From the NCBI GenBank assembly GCA_041675505.1, contig JBAYTR010000009.1, positions 141,310 through 205,309 of the forward strand: a stretch of DNA of 64,000 nucleotides, given 5' to 3'. Below, piece after piece: positions 25,314 through 33,514 of the stretch (position 1 is the stretch's first letter; each line of letters opens with the position of its first letter). Under the pieces are notes generated by a model. That model had not been told where the DNA came from, searched no databases, and saw nothing but the letters and a program-made list of their open reading frames with translations. A program made the translations under genes and the position numbers. Origin of the DNA: JAGPCK01 sp041675505 (GTDB lineage: Bacteria; Bacteroidota; Bacteroidia; UKL13-3).

Positions 25314-25844
25314 TTAAGAGGTATGTACTTGCTTACGCAGATTTACATCTATACGTTGGTCAATTTTTTCTACCAGTTTGTCTTTGCCGTAAATAAAATC
25401 TTCGCGCTCATAACTGGCAGCGGCAAATTCAGTAGTGAGGTAGATGGCTTGTTTAGGGCAGGCTTCTTCGCACAAGCCGCAAAAGATGCAACGCAGCATG
25501 TTAATTTCATACATGGCTGCATACTTCTCTTCGCGGTACAAGTGTTCTTCACCTTTTTTACGCTCGGCTGCATCCATGGTAATGGCTTCTGCAGGGCAGG
25601 CTACGGCACATAAGCCGCAGGCGGTACAGTTTTCGCGCCCTTGTTCGTCACGCTTCAATACGTGGCGGCCGCGGTACACGTTGCTCACTTCACGCTTTAC
25701 CTCAGGGTAACGCACGGTGGCTCCTTTGCGAAAAAAGTGTTTTATAGTAATGAACAGTCCGCCAAAGATGGCCGGCAGGTAGATTTTTTCTACCCAGTTC
25801 ATTTCTTTTTTTACAACAACTTTAGAACGGTTGGTGAGTTGCAT
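25314..25844 (-). CDS. nuoI: NADH-quinone oxidoreductase subunit I
   Basis: The 176-residue peripheral-arm subunit holds clusters N6a and N6b. The two 4Fe-4S motifs are CTACGLCAVACP (about residue 79-90) and CIFCGLCEEACP (about 118-129). The N-terminal MQLTNRSKVVVKKEMNWVEKIYLP extension is kept, because the segment between it and the first motif looks family-like. It is 12 nt downstream of nuoH. Confidence 0.96.
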   Translation of the reverse strand: MQLTNRSKVVVKKEMNWVEKIYLPAIFGGLFITIKHFFRKGATVRYPEVKREVSNVYRGRHVLKRDEQGRENCTACGLCAVACPAEAITMDAAERKKGEEHLYREEKYAAMYEINMLRCIFCGLCEEACPKQAIYLTTEFAAASYEREDFIYGKDKLVEKIDQRIDVNLRKQVHTS

Positions 25845-25856
25845 GTTTTTATAGTC

Positions 25857-26888
25857 TTAAAATCCTAATTGATCTTTAAATGTTAACCAGGCTCCGGTAG
25901 CCAAAATGTTGAATATAGCCAAAGGTATCATTACCTGCCAGCCCAACTTCATTAACTGGTCATAGCGGAAACGCGGTACGGTCCAGCGAATCCACATGAA
26001 GAAGAAAATGAAGAAGAAAATTTTGAGGAAGAAGGCTGCTGTACCCAACAAGGCCTGTGTGTTACCGCTAAACATATCCATGCCGGGGAAGTTGTATCCT
26101 CCGAAATAAAGCGAAGAGATAATGGCAGAGGAAATGAACATATTGGTGTACTCAGCAAACAGGTAAAAGCCCAGTTTCATCGAGCTGTACTCAGTGTGGT
26201 AACCGCCCACCAATTCGCTTTCGCACTCGGGTAAGTCGAAAGGGGTACGGTTACACTCAGCAAAAGCACACACAATAAAAATAAGGAAGCCCAAAGGCTG
26301 TGTCCAAATGTTCCAATTGAAGCCGTGCTGCTCATCAACAATATCGCGTAAACTTAATGAGCCGGTTGACATCAGTATGGCCACAATGCTCATACCCATG
26401 CCCAGTTCATAACTGATCATTTGTGAAGAGGCACGAATGGCACCCAGCAGCGCGAACTTGTTGTTCGATGCCCAGCCACCAATCATAATGCCGTACACGC
26501 CTAATGATACTACTCCGAAAATGTACAGGATACCAATGTTAATGTCGGCCACTTGCAGACTGATGGTGCGGTCAAACAAGGTAAGGTCCTTACCCCAGGG
26601 AATTACGGCACTGGTCATTAAGGCGGTGAGCATGGCAATACCCGGACCAATAATAAACAAAACCTTATCGGCAGCATTGGGAATAATTTCTTCTTTCATG
26701 AACATTTTTACCCCATCGGCCAGTGGTTGTAAAATACCGAATGGTCCTGCACGATCGGGTCCTATGCGGTCCTGCAGAAAGGCAGCCACCTTACGTTCAG
26801 CATAAGTGCTGTACATGGCAATGAACAGGGTAACTCCGAAGAGTACAAGTATGAGTACTGTTTTGTCCAGTAGTAATGTTAAGTCCAT
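25857..26888 (-). CDS. nuoH: NADH-quinone oxidoreductase subunit H
   Basis: The 343-residue membrane subunit forms the quinone entry site. It has about eight helices with the conserved YAERKVAAFLQDRIGPDRAGPFGILQPLADGVKMFMKE, GWASNNKFALLGAIRASSQMISYELGMG, FAECNRTPFDLPECESELVGGYHTEYSSMKLGFYLFAEY and FFFMWIRWTVPRFRYDQLM. Length is normal. It starts 3 nt after nuoG. Confidence 0.97.
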   Translation of the reverse strand: MDLTLLLDKTVLILVLFGVTLFIAMYSTYAERKVAAFLQDRIGPDRAGPFGILQPLADGVKMFMKEEIIPNAADKVLFIIGPGIAMLTALMTSAVIPWGKDLTLFDRTISLQVADINIGILYIFGVVSLGVYGIMIGGWASNNKFALLGAIRASSQMISYELGMGMSIVAILMSTGSLSLRDIVDEQHGFNWNIWTQPLGFLIFIVCAFAECNRTPFDLPECESELVGGYHTEYSSMKLGFYLFAEYTNMFISSAIISSLYFGGYNFPGMDMFSGNTQALLGTAAFFLKIFFFIFFFMWIRWTVPRFRYDQLMKLGWQVMIPLAIFNILATGAWLTFKDQLGF

Positions 26889-26891
26889 GTC

Positions 26892-27854
26892 TTACTTATT
26901 ATCTATCAGTTTCTTTTTGGTGTGTTCAGGAATTTGCAAATTGCGGGTGTACTGCCCTTGTGAAATAACCGAATGACGGTCAATGGCACGGGGGCCTTCA
27001 ATTACCCAATCGCTTGTTTTCTTTTTCTCAAAGCGACATTCGTTACAAATAAATTCTTCTACTTCGCCCCACTGGTCTTTACGACCGGTAACACGCAGCA
27101 CTTCTTCTCCCTGGTTCCACAATACTACTTTGCCGCTGCACTTGGGGCAATCGCGGTGGGCATCTACCGGTTTGGTAAACCAAACACGGCTTTTAAAGCG
27201 GAAAGTTTTATCGGTTAACGCACCTACGGGGCACACGTCAATTACGTTACCGGAGAAATCATTGTCAATAGCTTGTTCTATGTAAGTAGAAATTTCTGCA
27301 TGGTCGCCACGGTTAATTACTCCATGTACACGTCCGTCAGTTATTTGTTCGGCAGTTTTTACACAGCGGTAGCACAGTATGCACCGTGTCATGTGTAACT
27401 GCACATAGGGGCCTATATCAATTTTATCAAACGTTCTGCGTTCAAACTCGTAACGTGATTTGGCTGCACCGTGCTCGTAACTCAAATCCTGCAGGTGGCA
27501 TTCACCGGCCTGGTCGCACACGGGGCAATCCAAAGGGTGATTGGCCAGTAAAAATTCCACCACACCTTTGCGGGCTTCTACAATCTCAGCCGAGGTTTCG
27601 TTTTCTACTACCATACCGTCCATTACCGTAGTGCGGCAACTGGGCACAGGCTTGGGCATAGGGCGCGGGTCTTTTTCAGAACCCTGCGTTACCTTTACTA
27701 TACACGTGCGGCAATACCCGCCACTGGTTTTCAGTTTGGTGTAGTAGCACATGGCAGGAGGGGCCACTTCAGGGCCAATCATGCGGGCTGCCTGCAAAAT
27801 GGTAGTACCCTCAGGTACTTCTATGGTGCGTCCGTCTATCGTTACTTTAGGCAT
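26892..27854 (-). CDS. nuoG: NADH-quinone oxidoreductase subunit G, short form
   Basis: Started at ATG 27854, the protein has 320 residues. It carries the ferredoxin-like 2Fe-2S site (CYYTKLKTSGGYCRTC then SC), the N5 site HPLDCPVCDQAGEC, the N4-type site CILCYRCVKTAEQI...DVCPVGAL, and a late CPKCSGK...CNEC pair. The large molybdopterin-oxidoreductase-like domain of E. coli NuoG (about 900 residues) is absent. The stop is followed within 3 nt by nuoH, so this is the genuine end and not a frameshift. Short NuoG proteins are known from Bacteroidota. A GTG 21 nt upstream is a less likely start. Confidence 0.9.
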   Translation of the reverse strand: MPKVTIDGRTIEVPEGTTILQAARMIGPEVAPPAMCYYTKLKTSGGYCRTCIVKVTQGSEKDPRPMPKPVPSCRTTVMDGMVVENETSAEIVEARKGVVEFLLANHPLDCPVCDQAGECHLQDLSYEHGAAKSRYEFERRTFDKIDIGPYVQLHMTRCILCYRCVKTAEQITDGRVHGVINRGDHAEISTYIEQAIDNDFSGNVIDVCPVGALTDKTFRFKSRVWFTKPVDAHRDCPKCSGKVVLWNQGEEVLRVTGRKDQWGEVEEFICNECRFEKKKTSDWVIEGPRAIDRHSVISQGQYTRNLQIPEHTKKKLIDNK

Positions 27855-27908
27855 ATCTTTTTTTTGTTGCCACACCTTAGAAATTAATCTTGCAGTGTGG
27901 CGTGTTCT

Positions 27909-28184
27909 TTATTGCTTTTCAAAAACGTACACATGGTACTTATCACCACCGTGTGATGATATCATTTTGTAGCCTTTGGCTGCCACTTGGTTGATTTTAG
28001 CCAATGGTTTCATTTGCCCCGATTTCATGGTTTCGGTGGTGTTGTCTTCGTACTCCATTACCATAGTACCGTCAATGTAAGAAACCAGGCGGGCATACTT
28101 AGGCGCTTGCCCTGAGTTCTTAAATGCGAAGATGCTGGCCAGGCCAACAACAATAAGCAAGGTGTAAAGAAGTTGTTTTTTCAT
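27909..28184 (-). CDS. Small exported DUF4177-like protein, paralogue 2
   Basis: From ATG 28184 the product has 91 residues. The N-terminus MKKQLLYTLLIVVGLASIFAFKNSG is a signal peptide or anchor. The C-terminal half, LAKINQVAAKGYKMISSHGGDKYHVYVFEKQ, resembles the DUF4177 ending (a helix LNELAxxGYxLV followed by a strand ending in FEK). It is a clear paralogue of the protein at 28874-29179: both begin MKKQLL, share AFK near residue 20 and end in ..FEK. It lies between the HepT toxin and nuoG within the nuo cluster. A longer frame from 28232 would overlap hepT and lacks support. The function is unknown. Confidence 0.7.
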   Translation of the reverse strand: MKKQLLYTLLIVVGLASIFAFKNSGQAPKYARLVSYIDGTMVMEYEDNTTETMKSGQMKPLAKINQVAAKGYKMISSHGGDKYHVYVFEKQ

Positions 28185-28224
28185 AAGGTAACTTTTTTTA
28201 GCAAGGTGATTGTGTATTTGCAGG

Positions 28225-28566
28225 TTATTCATGTTGTTTTATCAGTTCTTGTACTTCAGTTTTTAAAGGGTCAAGATGATTCACTACCACGCCCCAAACT
28301 ATATCGTAATTGATATGGTCATAGGAATGAATCACGCGGTTACGCAATCCGATTATCCGCTTGGCATTGGTGAGTTGAATATCTTGTTTCAGTTTCTGCA
28401 TTTTGTTTATTGCTTCAGCAATTATTTCCAATTCCCTTTCCACTGCACGGTAAATAGTTCGGTTGGCAATGAACTCACTGTATTGGGTAATGCCTTGGGT
28501 GTGCAATTTAATGGCATCAACGGAGTCCACAATGTCCAACAGGTATTTAGTAACTTCATGCGGCAT
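28225..28566 (-). CDS. hepT: HepT-like ribonuclease toxin (DUF86)
   Basis: From ATG 28566 the product has 113 residues, the usual HEPN/DUF86 size. The catalytic Rx4-6H motif is RNRVIHSYDHINYDIVW near residue 80-95, with the HxY tyrosine adenylated in characterised HepT proteins. The N-terminal helix EVTKYLLDIVDSVDAIKLHTQG and the middle RTIYRAVERELEIIAEAINKM match the family. The start overlaps the mntA stop by 11 nt. A TTG start 24 nt upstream gives only eight unlikely residues. Together with mntA it forms a toxin-antitoxin pair. Confidence 0.88.
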   Translation of the reverse strand: MPHEVTKYLLDIVDSVDAIKLHTQGITQYSEFIANRTIYRAVERELEIIAEAINKMQKLKQDIQLTNAKRIIGLRNRVIHSYDHINYDIVWGVVVNHLDPLKTEVQELIKQHE

Positions 28567-28864
28567 ATATTTGTTGTTTGCTGGCCTCAATGTGCGCTTT
28601 CAAAATTCTGTTTTGAATGGGCTTGTCGGTCATTAAATCTACTTTGCGGTGCAACACTTCTTCCAGGCTTTCAGCTAAGTCAAAGTACAAATCAGCATAG
28701 GCCTCTACAGGTACTTCTTCTTTAAACTTCACTATCAAATCCACATCACTTTGCGGGGTGAACAACTCACTATCTGTTACTGAACCGTACGCATACAACT
28801 CCTTTACCCGATATTGTATGCACAGGTGGTTAATGGATGATATGTGTTGCTGTATCAAGTTCAT
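28556..28864 (-). CDS. mntA: MntA-like nucleotidyltransferase antitoxin
   Basis: The 102-residue protein is a minimal nucleotidyltransferase. YAYGSVTDSELFTPQSDVDLIVKF gives the GS...DxD active site with an 11-residue spacing, one more than common, and KVDLMTD gives the third Asp. In characterised MntA-HepT pairs the enzyme AMPylates the HepT tyrosine and so neutralises it. The gene lies upstream of hepT with overlapping ends, the standard order. It begins 9 nt after the stop of the exported paralogue at 28874, inside the nuo cluster. Confidence 0.88.
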   Translation of the reverse strand: MNLIQQHISSINHLCIQYRVKELYAYGSVTDSELFTPQSDVDLIVKFKEEVPVEAYADLYFDLAESLEEVLHRKVDLMTDKPIQNRILKAHIEASKQQIYAA

Positions 28865-28873
28865 GTTGCAGCT

Positions 28874-29179
28874 TTATTCTTTTTCGAAAATGTAGATTGA
28901 ATGTTGGCCATCAATAGCTACTAATTTATAGCCTTTAGCTGCTAATTCATTCAGTTTAACTGTAAGAGGGGACTGATGGTGTTCTATCCATTTATCTGAT
29001 TTCATTAAAATAGTTTTTAAATCTGTAGTCTCTTTTCCACCTTTTTCATCGACAATTGTTATCCAATTTTGTGGGTAAAAATTAAGCGTCAGGTACTTTT
29101 TAGGTGGTTCTTGCTTAAAAGCCAACACAGCCGCTAAACCGGCAACAATAAATAAGGCGAGTAGAAGTTGTTTTTTCAT
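28874..29179 (-). CDS. Small exported DUF4177-like protein, paralogue 1
   Basis: The 101-residue protein has an N-terminal hydrophobic signal (MKKQLLLALFIVAGLAAVLAFK) and a C-terminal LNELAAKGYKLVAIDGQHSIYIFEKE, the DUF4177-like helix-strand ending. It is paralogous to 27909-28184. The two flank the MntA/HepT pair, which suggests a local duplication with the toxin module between the copies. It starts 6 nt after nuoF and is probably read with it. The function is unknown. Confidence 0.75.
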   Translation of the reverse strand: MKKQLLLALFIVAGLAAVLAFKQEPPKKYLTLNFYPQNWITIVDEKGGKETTDLKTILMKSDKWIEHHQSPLTVKLNELAAKGYKLVAIDGQHSIYIFEKE

Positions 29180-29185
29180 ACAGGT

Positions 29186-30535
29186 TTACATTACAGGTTC
29201 AGGCAAATTATTTAAGCGGTAGTAGTGTTTTACATCTTTAATGCGGGTAGGGTTTTTTACAAACTCTTCAAACTCACTACGGAAATGACGTATGGCAGCG
29301 GCCACGGGCCAGGCAGCAGCTTCGCCCAGCGGGCAAATGGTTTTGCCTTCAATGTTTTTTTGTAAATCCCATAGCAGGTCAACATCAGCCAGGGTGCCAT
29401 GCCCGTCAAGTATTTTGTGTAGTACTTTTTCCATCCATCCGGTGCCTTCGCGGCAGGGGCTGCATTGTCCGCAGCTTTCATGGTGGTAAAAACGGGTAAA
29501 GGTGTACAGGTTTTTTACAATGCTGGTGGTATCGTCCATGGCAATAAAACCACCCGAGCCCATCATGGTGCCGGTAATAAAACCTCCATCGGCCAATGAC
29601 TCGTAGCTCATTAAGCGGGGTTCACCGGCTGCTGTGTTTAATATTAAATGTTTGGGCAATATAGGAACAGAAGAACCACCGGCCACTACGGCTTTCAGCT
29701 CACGTCCGTTGCGAATGCCACCGCAGTATTCATCAGAATAAATAAACTCTTCTACCGGCAAACCCAATTCAATTTCATACACACCGGGTTTGTTCAAATG
29801 CCCCGATGCAGAAATTAATTTGGTACCTGTTGATTTTCCAACCCCAATGGCTGCATAAGCATCACCACCGTTGTTTACTATAGGCACTACGGCAGCAATG
29901 GTTTCCACATTGTTTACTACCGTTGGGCGTTCCCACAATCCTTTTACGGCAGGGAAGGGAGGTTTAATACGCGGGTTACCACGCTTGCCTTCCAATGATT
30001 CAAGCAAAGCGGTTTCTTCTCCGCAAATGTAGGCGCCACCACCTACCTGCACATACAGGTCGAGGTTGTAACCAGTACCTAAAATATTTTTACCCAACCA
30101 CCCGTGAGCATAAGCTTCAGCAATGGCTTTTTCTAATATGCGAACGATGTAATAGTACTCACCGCGAATGTAGATGTACGAAGTATTGGCTCCCAAAGCA
30201 AAGCTGGAGGTAATCATGCCTTCCACCAGCAAGTGCGGGATGCGCGACATGAGGTAACGGTCTTTGAACGTACCGGGTTCTGATTCATCGGCATTACAAA
30301 CCAAATGGCGCGGAACACCATCGGGCTTGGCCAAAAAACTCCATTTCATACCCGTAGGAAAACCCGCACCACCACGGCCCCTTAGCCCTGATTTTTTTAC
30401 TTCTTCCACCACGGCATCGGGTGTCATGTTTTTGATAGCTTTCTCCACAGAAGCATAACCGCCCTTGCTGCGGTACACCTCATATCCCTGTATGCCGGGT
30501 ACGTTATCGTGTTCTAAAAGTAGTTTCTTTCCCAT
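29186..30535 (-). CDS. nuoF: NADH-quinone oxidoreductase subunit F
   Basis: The 449-residue subunit binds NADH and FMN and holds cluster N3. It shows the NADH-binding glycine loop KKSGLRGRGGAGFPTGMKWSF, the FMN region CNADESEPGTFKDR, GAYICGEETALLESLEGKRG, and the N3 site ESCGQCSPCREG with the later Cys in KTICPLGE. Length is normal. Upstream, between this gene and nuoE, about 700 nt hold a GxxExxY gene and a repeat array, so it is separated from its functional partner nuoE. Confidence 0.97.
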   Translation of the reverse strand: MGKKLLLEHDNVPGIQGYEVYRSKGGYASVEKAIKNMTPDAVVEEVKKSGLRGRGGAGFPTGMKWSFLAKPDGVPRHLVCNADESEPGTFKDRYLMSRIPHLLVEGMITSSFALGANTSYIYIRGEYYYIVRILEKAIAEAYAHGWLGKNILGTGYNLDLYVQVGGGAYICGEETALLESLEGKRGNPRIKPPFPAVKGLWERPTVVNNVETIAAVVPIVNNGGDAYAAIGVGKSTGTKLISASGHLNKPGVYEIELGLPVEEFIYSDEYCGGIRNGRELKAVVAGGSSVPILPKHLILNTAAGEPRLMSYESLADGGFITGTMMGSGGFIAMDDTTSIVKNLYTFTRFYHHESCGQCSPCREGTGWMEKVLHKILDGHGTLADVDLLWDLQKNIEGKTICPLGEAAAWPVAAAIRHFRSEFEEFVKNPTRIKDVKHYYRLNNLPEPVM

Positions 30536-30568
30536 GCTTTTTTTATGCCACAGATTTCACTGATTTTT

Positions 30569-30976
30569 TTATAGTATTACACGTTTATGAACTAATGAAT
30601 CTTCTCCGAAGTTAACAATTAATCCTACTTTGTTTTTTGACAGGGCCAGATAGTTTATCACTTGTTTATAATGTTCTTCTACTATACTGCTAATGGCTTT
30701 TACCTCCAGAATAATTTTATCGAAAATGATAAAATCAGCATAATAGTGGTGTTGAAGCGGAGTTCCTTTATAGGTTATTTCGTATTTCTTCTCTCGTTCA
30801 AACGGTATGTTGTTTTGTTTAAATTCAATTTGCAAAGCGTCTTTGTAAACAACCTCCGCAAGCCCCCGGCCTAATGTTTTATGTACTTCCATACACAGCC
30901 CGATTATGGTATACGTCTCTTGTTGAAGAGGGTAATCCTTCGCATTAAGCTGAATATCTTCTAAAACATTTACCAT
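30569..30976 (-). CDS. GxxExxY family protein (putative PD-(D/E)XK-like)
   Basis: The 135-residue protein contains GRGLAEVVYKDAL (GxxExxY, residues 36-48) and YYADFIIFDKIILEVKA (about 78-94), a D...ExK arrangement typical of the restriction-endonuclease-like fold. The C-terminal VGLIVNFG is also typical of the family. Its role is unknown. The gene sits between nuoE and nuoF. ATCAGTG-type repeats lie on both sides: an array at 30985-31208 upstream, and an inverted single unit at 30548-30566 downstream. It looks like an inserted mobile or repeat-associated unit. Confidence 0.85.
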   Translation of the reverse strand: MVNVLEDIQLNAKDYPLQQETYTIIGLCMEVHKTLGRGLAEVVYKDALQIEFKQNNIPFEREKKYEITYKGTPLQHHYYADFIIFDKIILEVKAISSIVEEHYKQVINYLALSKNKVGLIVNFGEDSLVHKRVIL

Positions 30977-30984
30977 TTTATATT

Positions 30985-31208
30985 TTTTTCTCTATAGTCA
31001 GTGTCTTTCTCTAATTTTCTTCTGTGTCAATCAGTTCAATCAGTGTCTTCTTATTTTATTTCTCTGTAGTCTTTGTAATCAGTGTCTTGGTCTTTTGTTC
31101 TTCTGTGTTAATCAGTGCAATCAGTGTCGTTTTAATTTTTCAGTAGTCTTTGTAATCAGTGTGTTTATCTTTTATTTTTTCTGTGTCAATCAGTGCAATC
31201 AGTGTCTT
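30985..31208. repeat. ATCAGTG-type repeat array beside GxxExxY gene
   Basis: Two units alternate. TCTGTGTCAATCAGT with a CAATCAGTGTC continuation begins at 31021, 31102 (one change) and 31180, spaced 81 and 78 nt. GTAGTCTTTGTAATCAGTG recurs at about 31066 and 31144, with a shortened copy near 30995. T-rich linkers lie between. A related unit in the opposite sense (CACAGATTTCACTGATTTT) lies at 30549-30567 on the other side of the GxxExxY gene. Confidence 0.85.
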
Positions 31209-31241
31209 CTTATGTTCTTCAGCGCTATTAGCGGCTATTAG

Positions 31242-31805
31242 TTAGTATTTATCAATTTTAACTTCGTCCAAATAGGTTTTGCGTTTACCTTCCGTTTTTA
31301 AATCAGTAAGTAAAGTATCTACCTTTTCGATGGTCAGGTTTTCATGAAACTGAGCACCACACATCAGCATAGGAGCAGTACCGCAGGAACCTAAGCATTC
31401 CACAGTTTTGAGTGTGAACATACCGTCTTTGGTGGTCTCACCTACTTTAATGTTTAATTTTTTCTCTATGTGCTTCACTATGTCTTCAGCACCCAGTAAC
31501 CAACAACTGCTGGTTTGGCATACTTCAATAAGGCATTTACCCACCGGTTGTAAGTTGTACATGCTGTAGAAGGATGCCACTTCGTATACTTCAATAGGTT
31601 GGATGTTAAGCAATGAGGCCACGTAATCCATAACGGGAGCACTCAGCCATCCGTCAAACTCCGCCTGAGCTAAATGGAGAATAGGCAACAGTGCCGATTT
31701 TTGTTTGCCTTCAGGATAGCGGGCAATTATGTTTTTTACCAGTTCAAGACTTTCGTCACTGAATTGAATGTTCTGATGTGTTTGACCTGTGTTCATGTTG
31801 TTCAA
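31242..31805 (-). CDS. nuoE: NADH-quinone oxidoreductase subunit E
   Basis: The 187-residue thioredoxin-like subunit holds the N1a 2Fe-2S cluster. Its four ligands are in CQTSSC (about residue 97-102) and CLGSC (about 138-142). The N-terminal helical part (IIARYPEGKQKSALLPILHLAQAEFDGWLS) is typical. It begins directly after nuoD. The usual neighbour nuoF is displaced by the GxxExxY/repeat insert. Confidence 0.96.
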   Translation of the reverse strand: MNNMNTGQTHQNIQFSDESLELVKNIIARYPEGKQKSALLPILHLAQAEFDGWLSAPVMDYVASLLNIQPIEVYEVASFYSMYNLQPVGKCLIEVCQTSSCWLLGAEDIVKHIEKKLNIKVGETTKDGMFTLKTVECLGSCGTAPMLMCGAQFHENLTIEKVDTLLTDLKTEGKRKTYLDEVKIDKY

Positions 31806-33011
31806 TTATGCGTCAAGTTCTCCTGCAATTACGTTCATGCTGCTCATGGTGATGATGGCATCTGAAAGCATTCCGCCTTTAATCATTTCCGGGTAAGCTT
31901 GGTAGTAAATGTAACATGGCCTGCGGAAGTGTAAACGGTAAGGAGCACGTCCGCCATCGCTTACCAGATAAAATCCTAATTCACCGTTACCACCTTCTAC
32001 CGCATGGTAAACTTCTCCTTTGGGTACCTCTGTTTCGCCCATCACAATTTTGAAGTGCCAGATAAGGCCTTCCATAGTGGTGTAAACGTCTTCTTTGGGA
32101 GGTAAGTAAAACTCAGGAATATCTGCGTGGTGTTTTCCTTCGGGCATTTTCTCCAAAGCCTGTTTAATAATGCTGAGGCTCTGCCATATTTCTTCGTTGC
32201 GCACCATAAAGCGATCATACGTATCACCATTGGTACCTACAGGAATTACAAAATCAAAATCCTGATATGAGCTGTAAGGATTCATAGCGCGTACATCGTA
32301 ATCAACACCGGCAGCTCTCAGGTTAGGTCCGGTGAAACTGTATTCCAGTGCCATCTCTGCTGTAATTGGTCCGCAGCCAATGGTGCGATCCATAAATATG
32401 CGGTTGCGGTTAATGAGTGACTCAAACTCTTTCCAGGCAGCAGGAAAATCAGCCAGAAAGTCGTTGAGTTTCTTGTGGAACTTATCAGAGAAATCGCGTT
32501 CAAATCCGCCTATGCGACCCACGTTAGTGGTAAGACGTGCCCCGCAGATTTCTTCGTACATCTCATAAATTTTCTCGCGCCACTGAAATACGTAGGTAAA
32601 ACCGGTAAGTGCTCCGGTATCAACTGCAATTACAGAGTTGCATATAATGTGGTCGGCAATGCGGGCCAGTTCCATTACAATTACCCGCATGTATTCTACC
32701 TTTTTAGGCAATTGTGCACCAATTAGTTTTTCAACCGTCATGTGCCATCCCATATTGTTGATGGGAGAGGAACAGTAGTTTAAACGGTCAGTAAGTGTGG
32801 TAATCTGGTAAAAGGGTCTGCGCTCGGCAATTTTTTCAAACGCACGGTGAATGTAACCTATGGTAGGTTCGGCTTCCACAATAATTTCCCCGTCCATTTT
32901 AAGCACATTCTGGAAAATACCGTGGGTGGCAGGGTGCGTAGGACCCAGATTCAGAATATTGTATTCTTTTTCCTCAACGGCTGTGGTGGTGTTTTTTTCC
33001 GTAGTGCTCAT
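31806..33011 (-). CDS. nuoD: NADH-quinone oxidoreductase subunit D
   Basis: The 401-residue 49-kDa-type subunit lines the quinone site. Family segments include NLGPTHPATHGIFQNVLKMDGE, IGYIHRAFEKIAE, YCSSPINNMGWHMTVEKL, FMDRTIGCGPI and the C-terminal SDGGRAPYRLHFRRPCYIYYQAYPEMIKGGMLSDAIITMSSMNVIAGELDA. It is separate from nuoC, overlapping it by 4 nt (ATGA), unlike the fused NuoCD of E. coli. Confidence 0.97.
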   Translation of the reverse strand: MSTTEKNTTTAVEEKEYNILNLGPTHPATHGIFQNVLKMDGEIIVEAEPTIGYIHRAFEKIAERRPFYQITTLTDRLNYCSSPINNMGWHMTVEKLIGAQLPKKVEYMRVIVMELARIADHIICNSVIAVDTGALTGFTYVFQWREKIYEMYEEICGARLTTNVGRIGGFERDFSDKFHKKLNDFLADFPAAWKEFESLINRNRIFMDRTIGCGPITAEMALEYSFTGPNLRAAGVDYDVRAMNPYSSYQDFDFVIPVGTNGDTYDRFMVRNEEIWQSLSIIKQALEKMPEGKHHADIPEFYLPPKEDVYTTMEGLIWHFKIVMGETEVPKGEVYHAVEGGNGELGFYLVSDGGRAPYRLHFRRPCYIYYQAYPEMIKGGMLSDAIITMSSMNVIAGELDA

Positions 33012-33514
33012 CTTCCAAAGTATTTATTGTCTTTGTCTTCACGGGTTTGATCTTCCATGGGGTATTGCTTCAACATCGGATGATAATCCATGTCGTCTAC
33101 ATTCAGAATAGTTTTAAGTTTAGGATGGCCGGTAAATTTCACGCCAAAGAAATCAAATGATTCTCGCTCCATCCAGTTGGCACCTTTATATAAAGGTGTT
33201 AAAGAAGGCAGGTGAGGGTGTGCTGAGGCAATGTATGTTTTAACACGTATGCGAAAGTTAGCCGGCAGATTGTGCAGGTGCACCACCACATTCAACTCCT
33301 CCTCTTTTCTATCCGGGTAGTGTGCTGCGGTAAGGTCGGTAAGGAACATGCAATTTATTTCCGCATCTTCTTTGAGCCATTTGATTAAATCAAAATAGGC
33401 CTCGTGGTGAACAGTTACGGTAAGCATACCGTATGACTCTACCTGTTCAGTAATCTTGTCGCCAAACTGACTGGCGATGCGTGATTGAACGTATTCGTTG
33501 GTAAGCGTTGCCAT
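33008..33514 (-). CDS. nuoC: NADH-quinone oxidoreductase subunit C
   Basis: The 168-residue 30-kDa-type subunit contains the signature HYPDRKEEELNVVVHLHNLPANFRIRVKTYI and PLYKGANWMERESFDFFGVKFTGHPKLKTIL. It is a structural part of the peripheral arm beside NuoB and NuoD. Its start overlaps the nuoB stop by one base and its stop overlaps nuoD by four. Confidence 0.95.
   Translation of the reverse strand: MATLTNEYVQSRIASQFGDKITEQVESYGMLTVTVHHEAYFDLIKWLKEDAEINCMFLTDLTAAHYPDRKEEELNVVVHLHNLPANFRIRVKTYIASAHPHLPSLTPLYKGANWMERESFDFFGVKFTGHPKLKTILNVDDMDYHPMLKQYPMEDQTREDKDNKYFGR

Noticed and set aside
28185..28232. Upstream extension of the small exported protein at 27909
   Set aside because: It would overlap hepT and disrupt the clear signal peptide that starts at ATG 28184, as in its paralogue.
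30985..31208. CRISPR array
   Set aside because: Units are degenerate, of two alternating kinds, and separated by short T-rich linkers rather than unique spacers of constant length. No cas gene is near.
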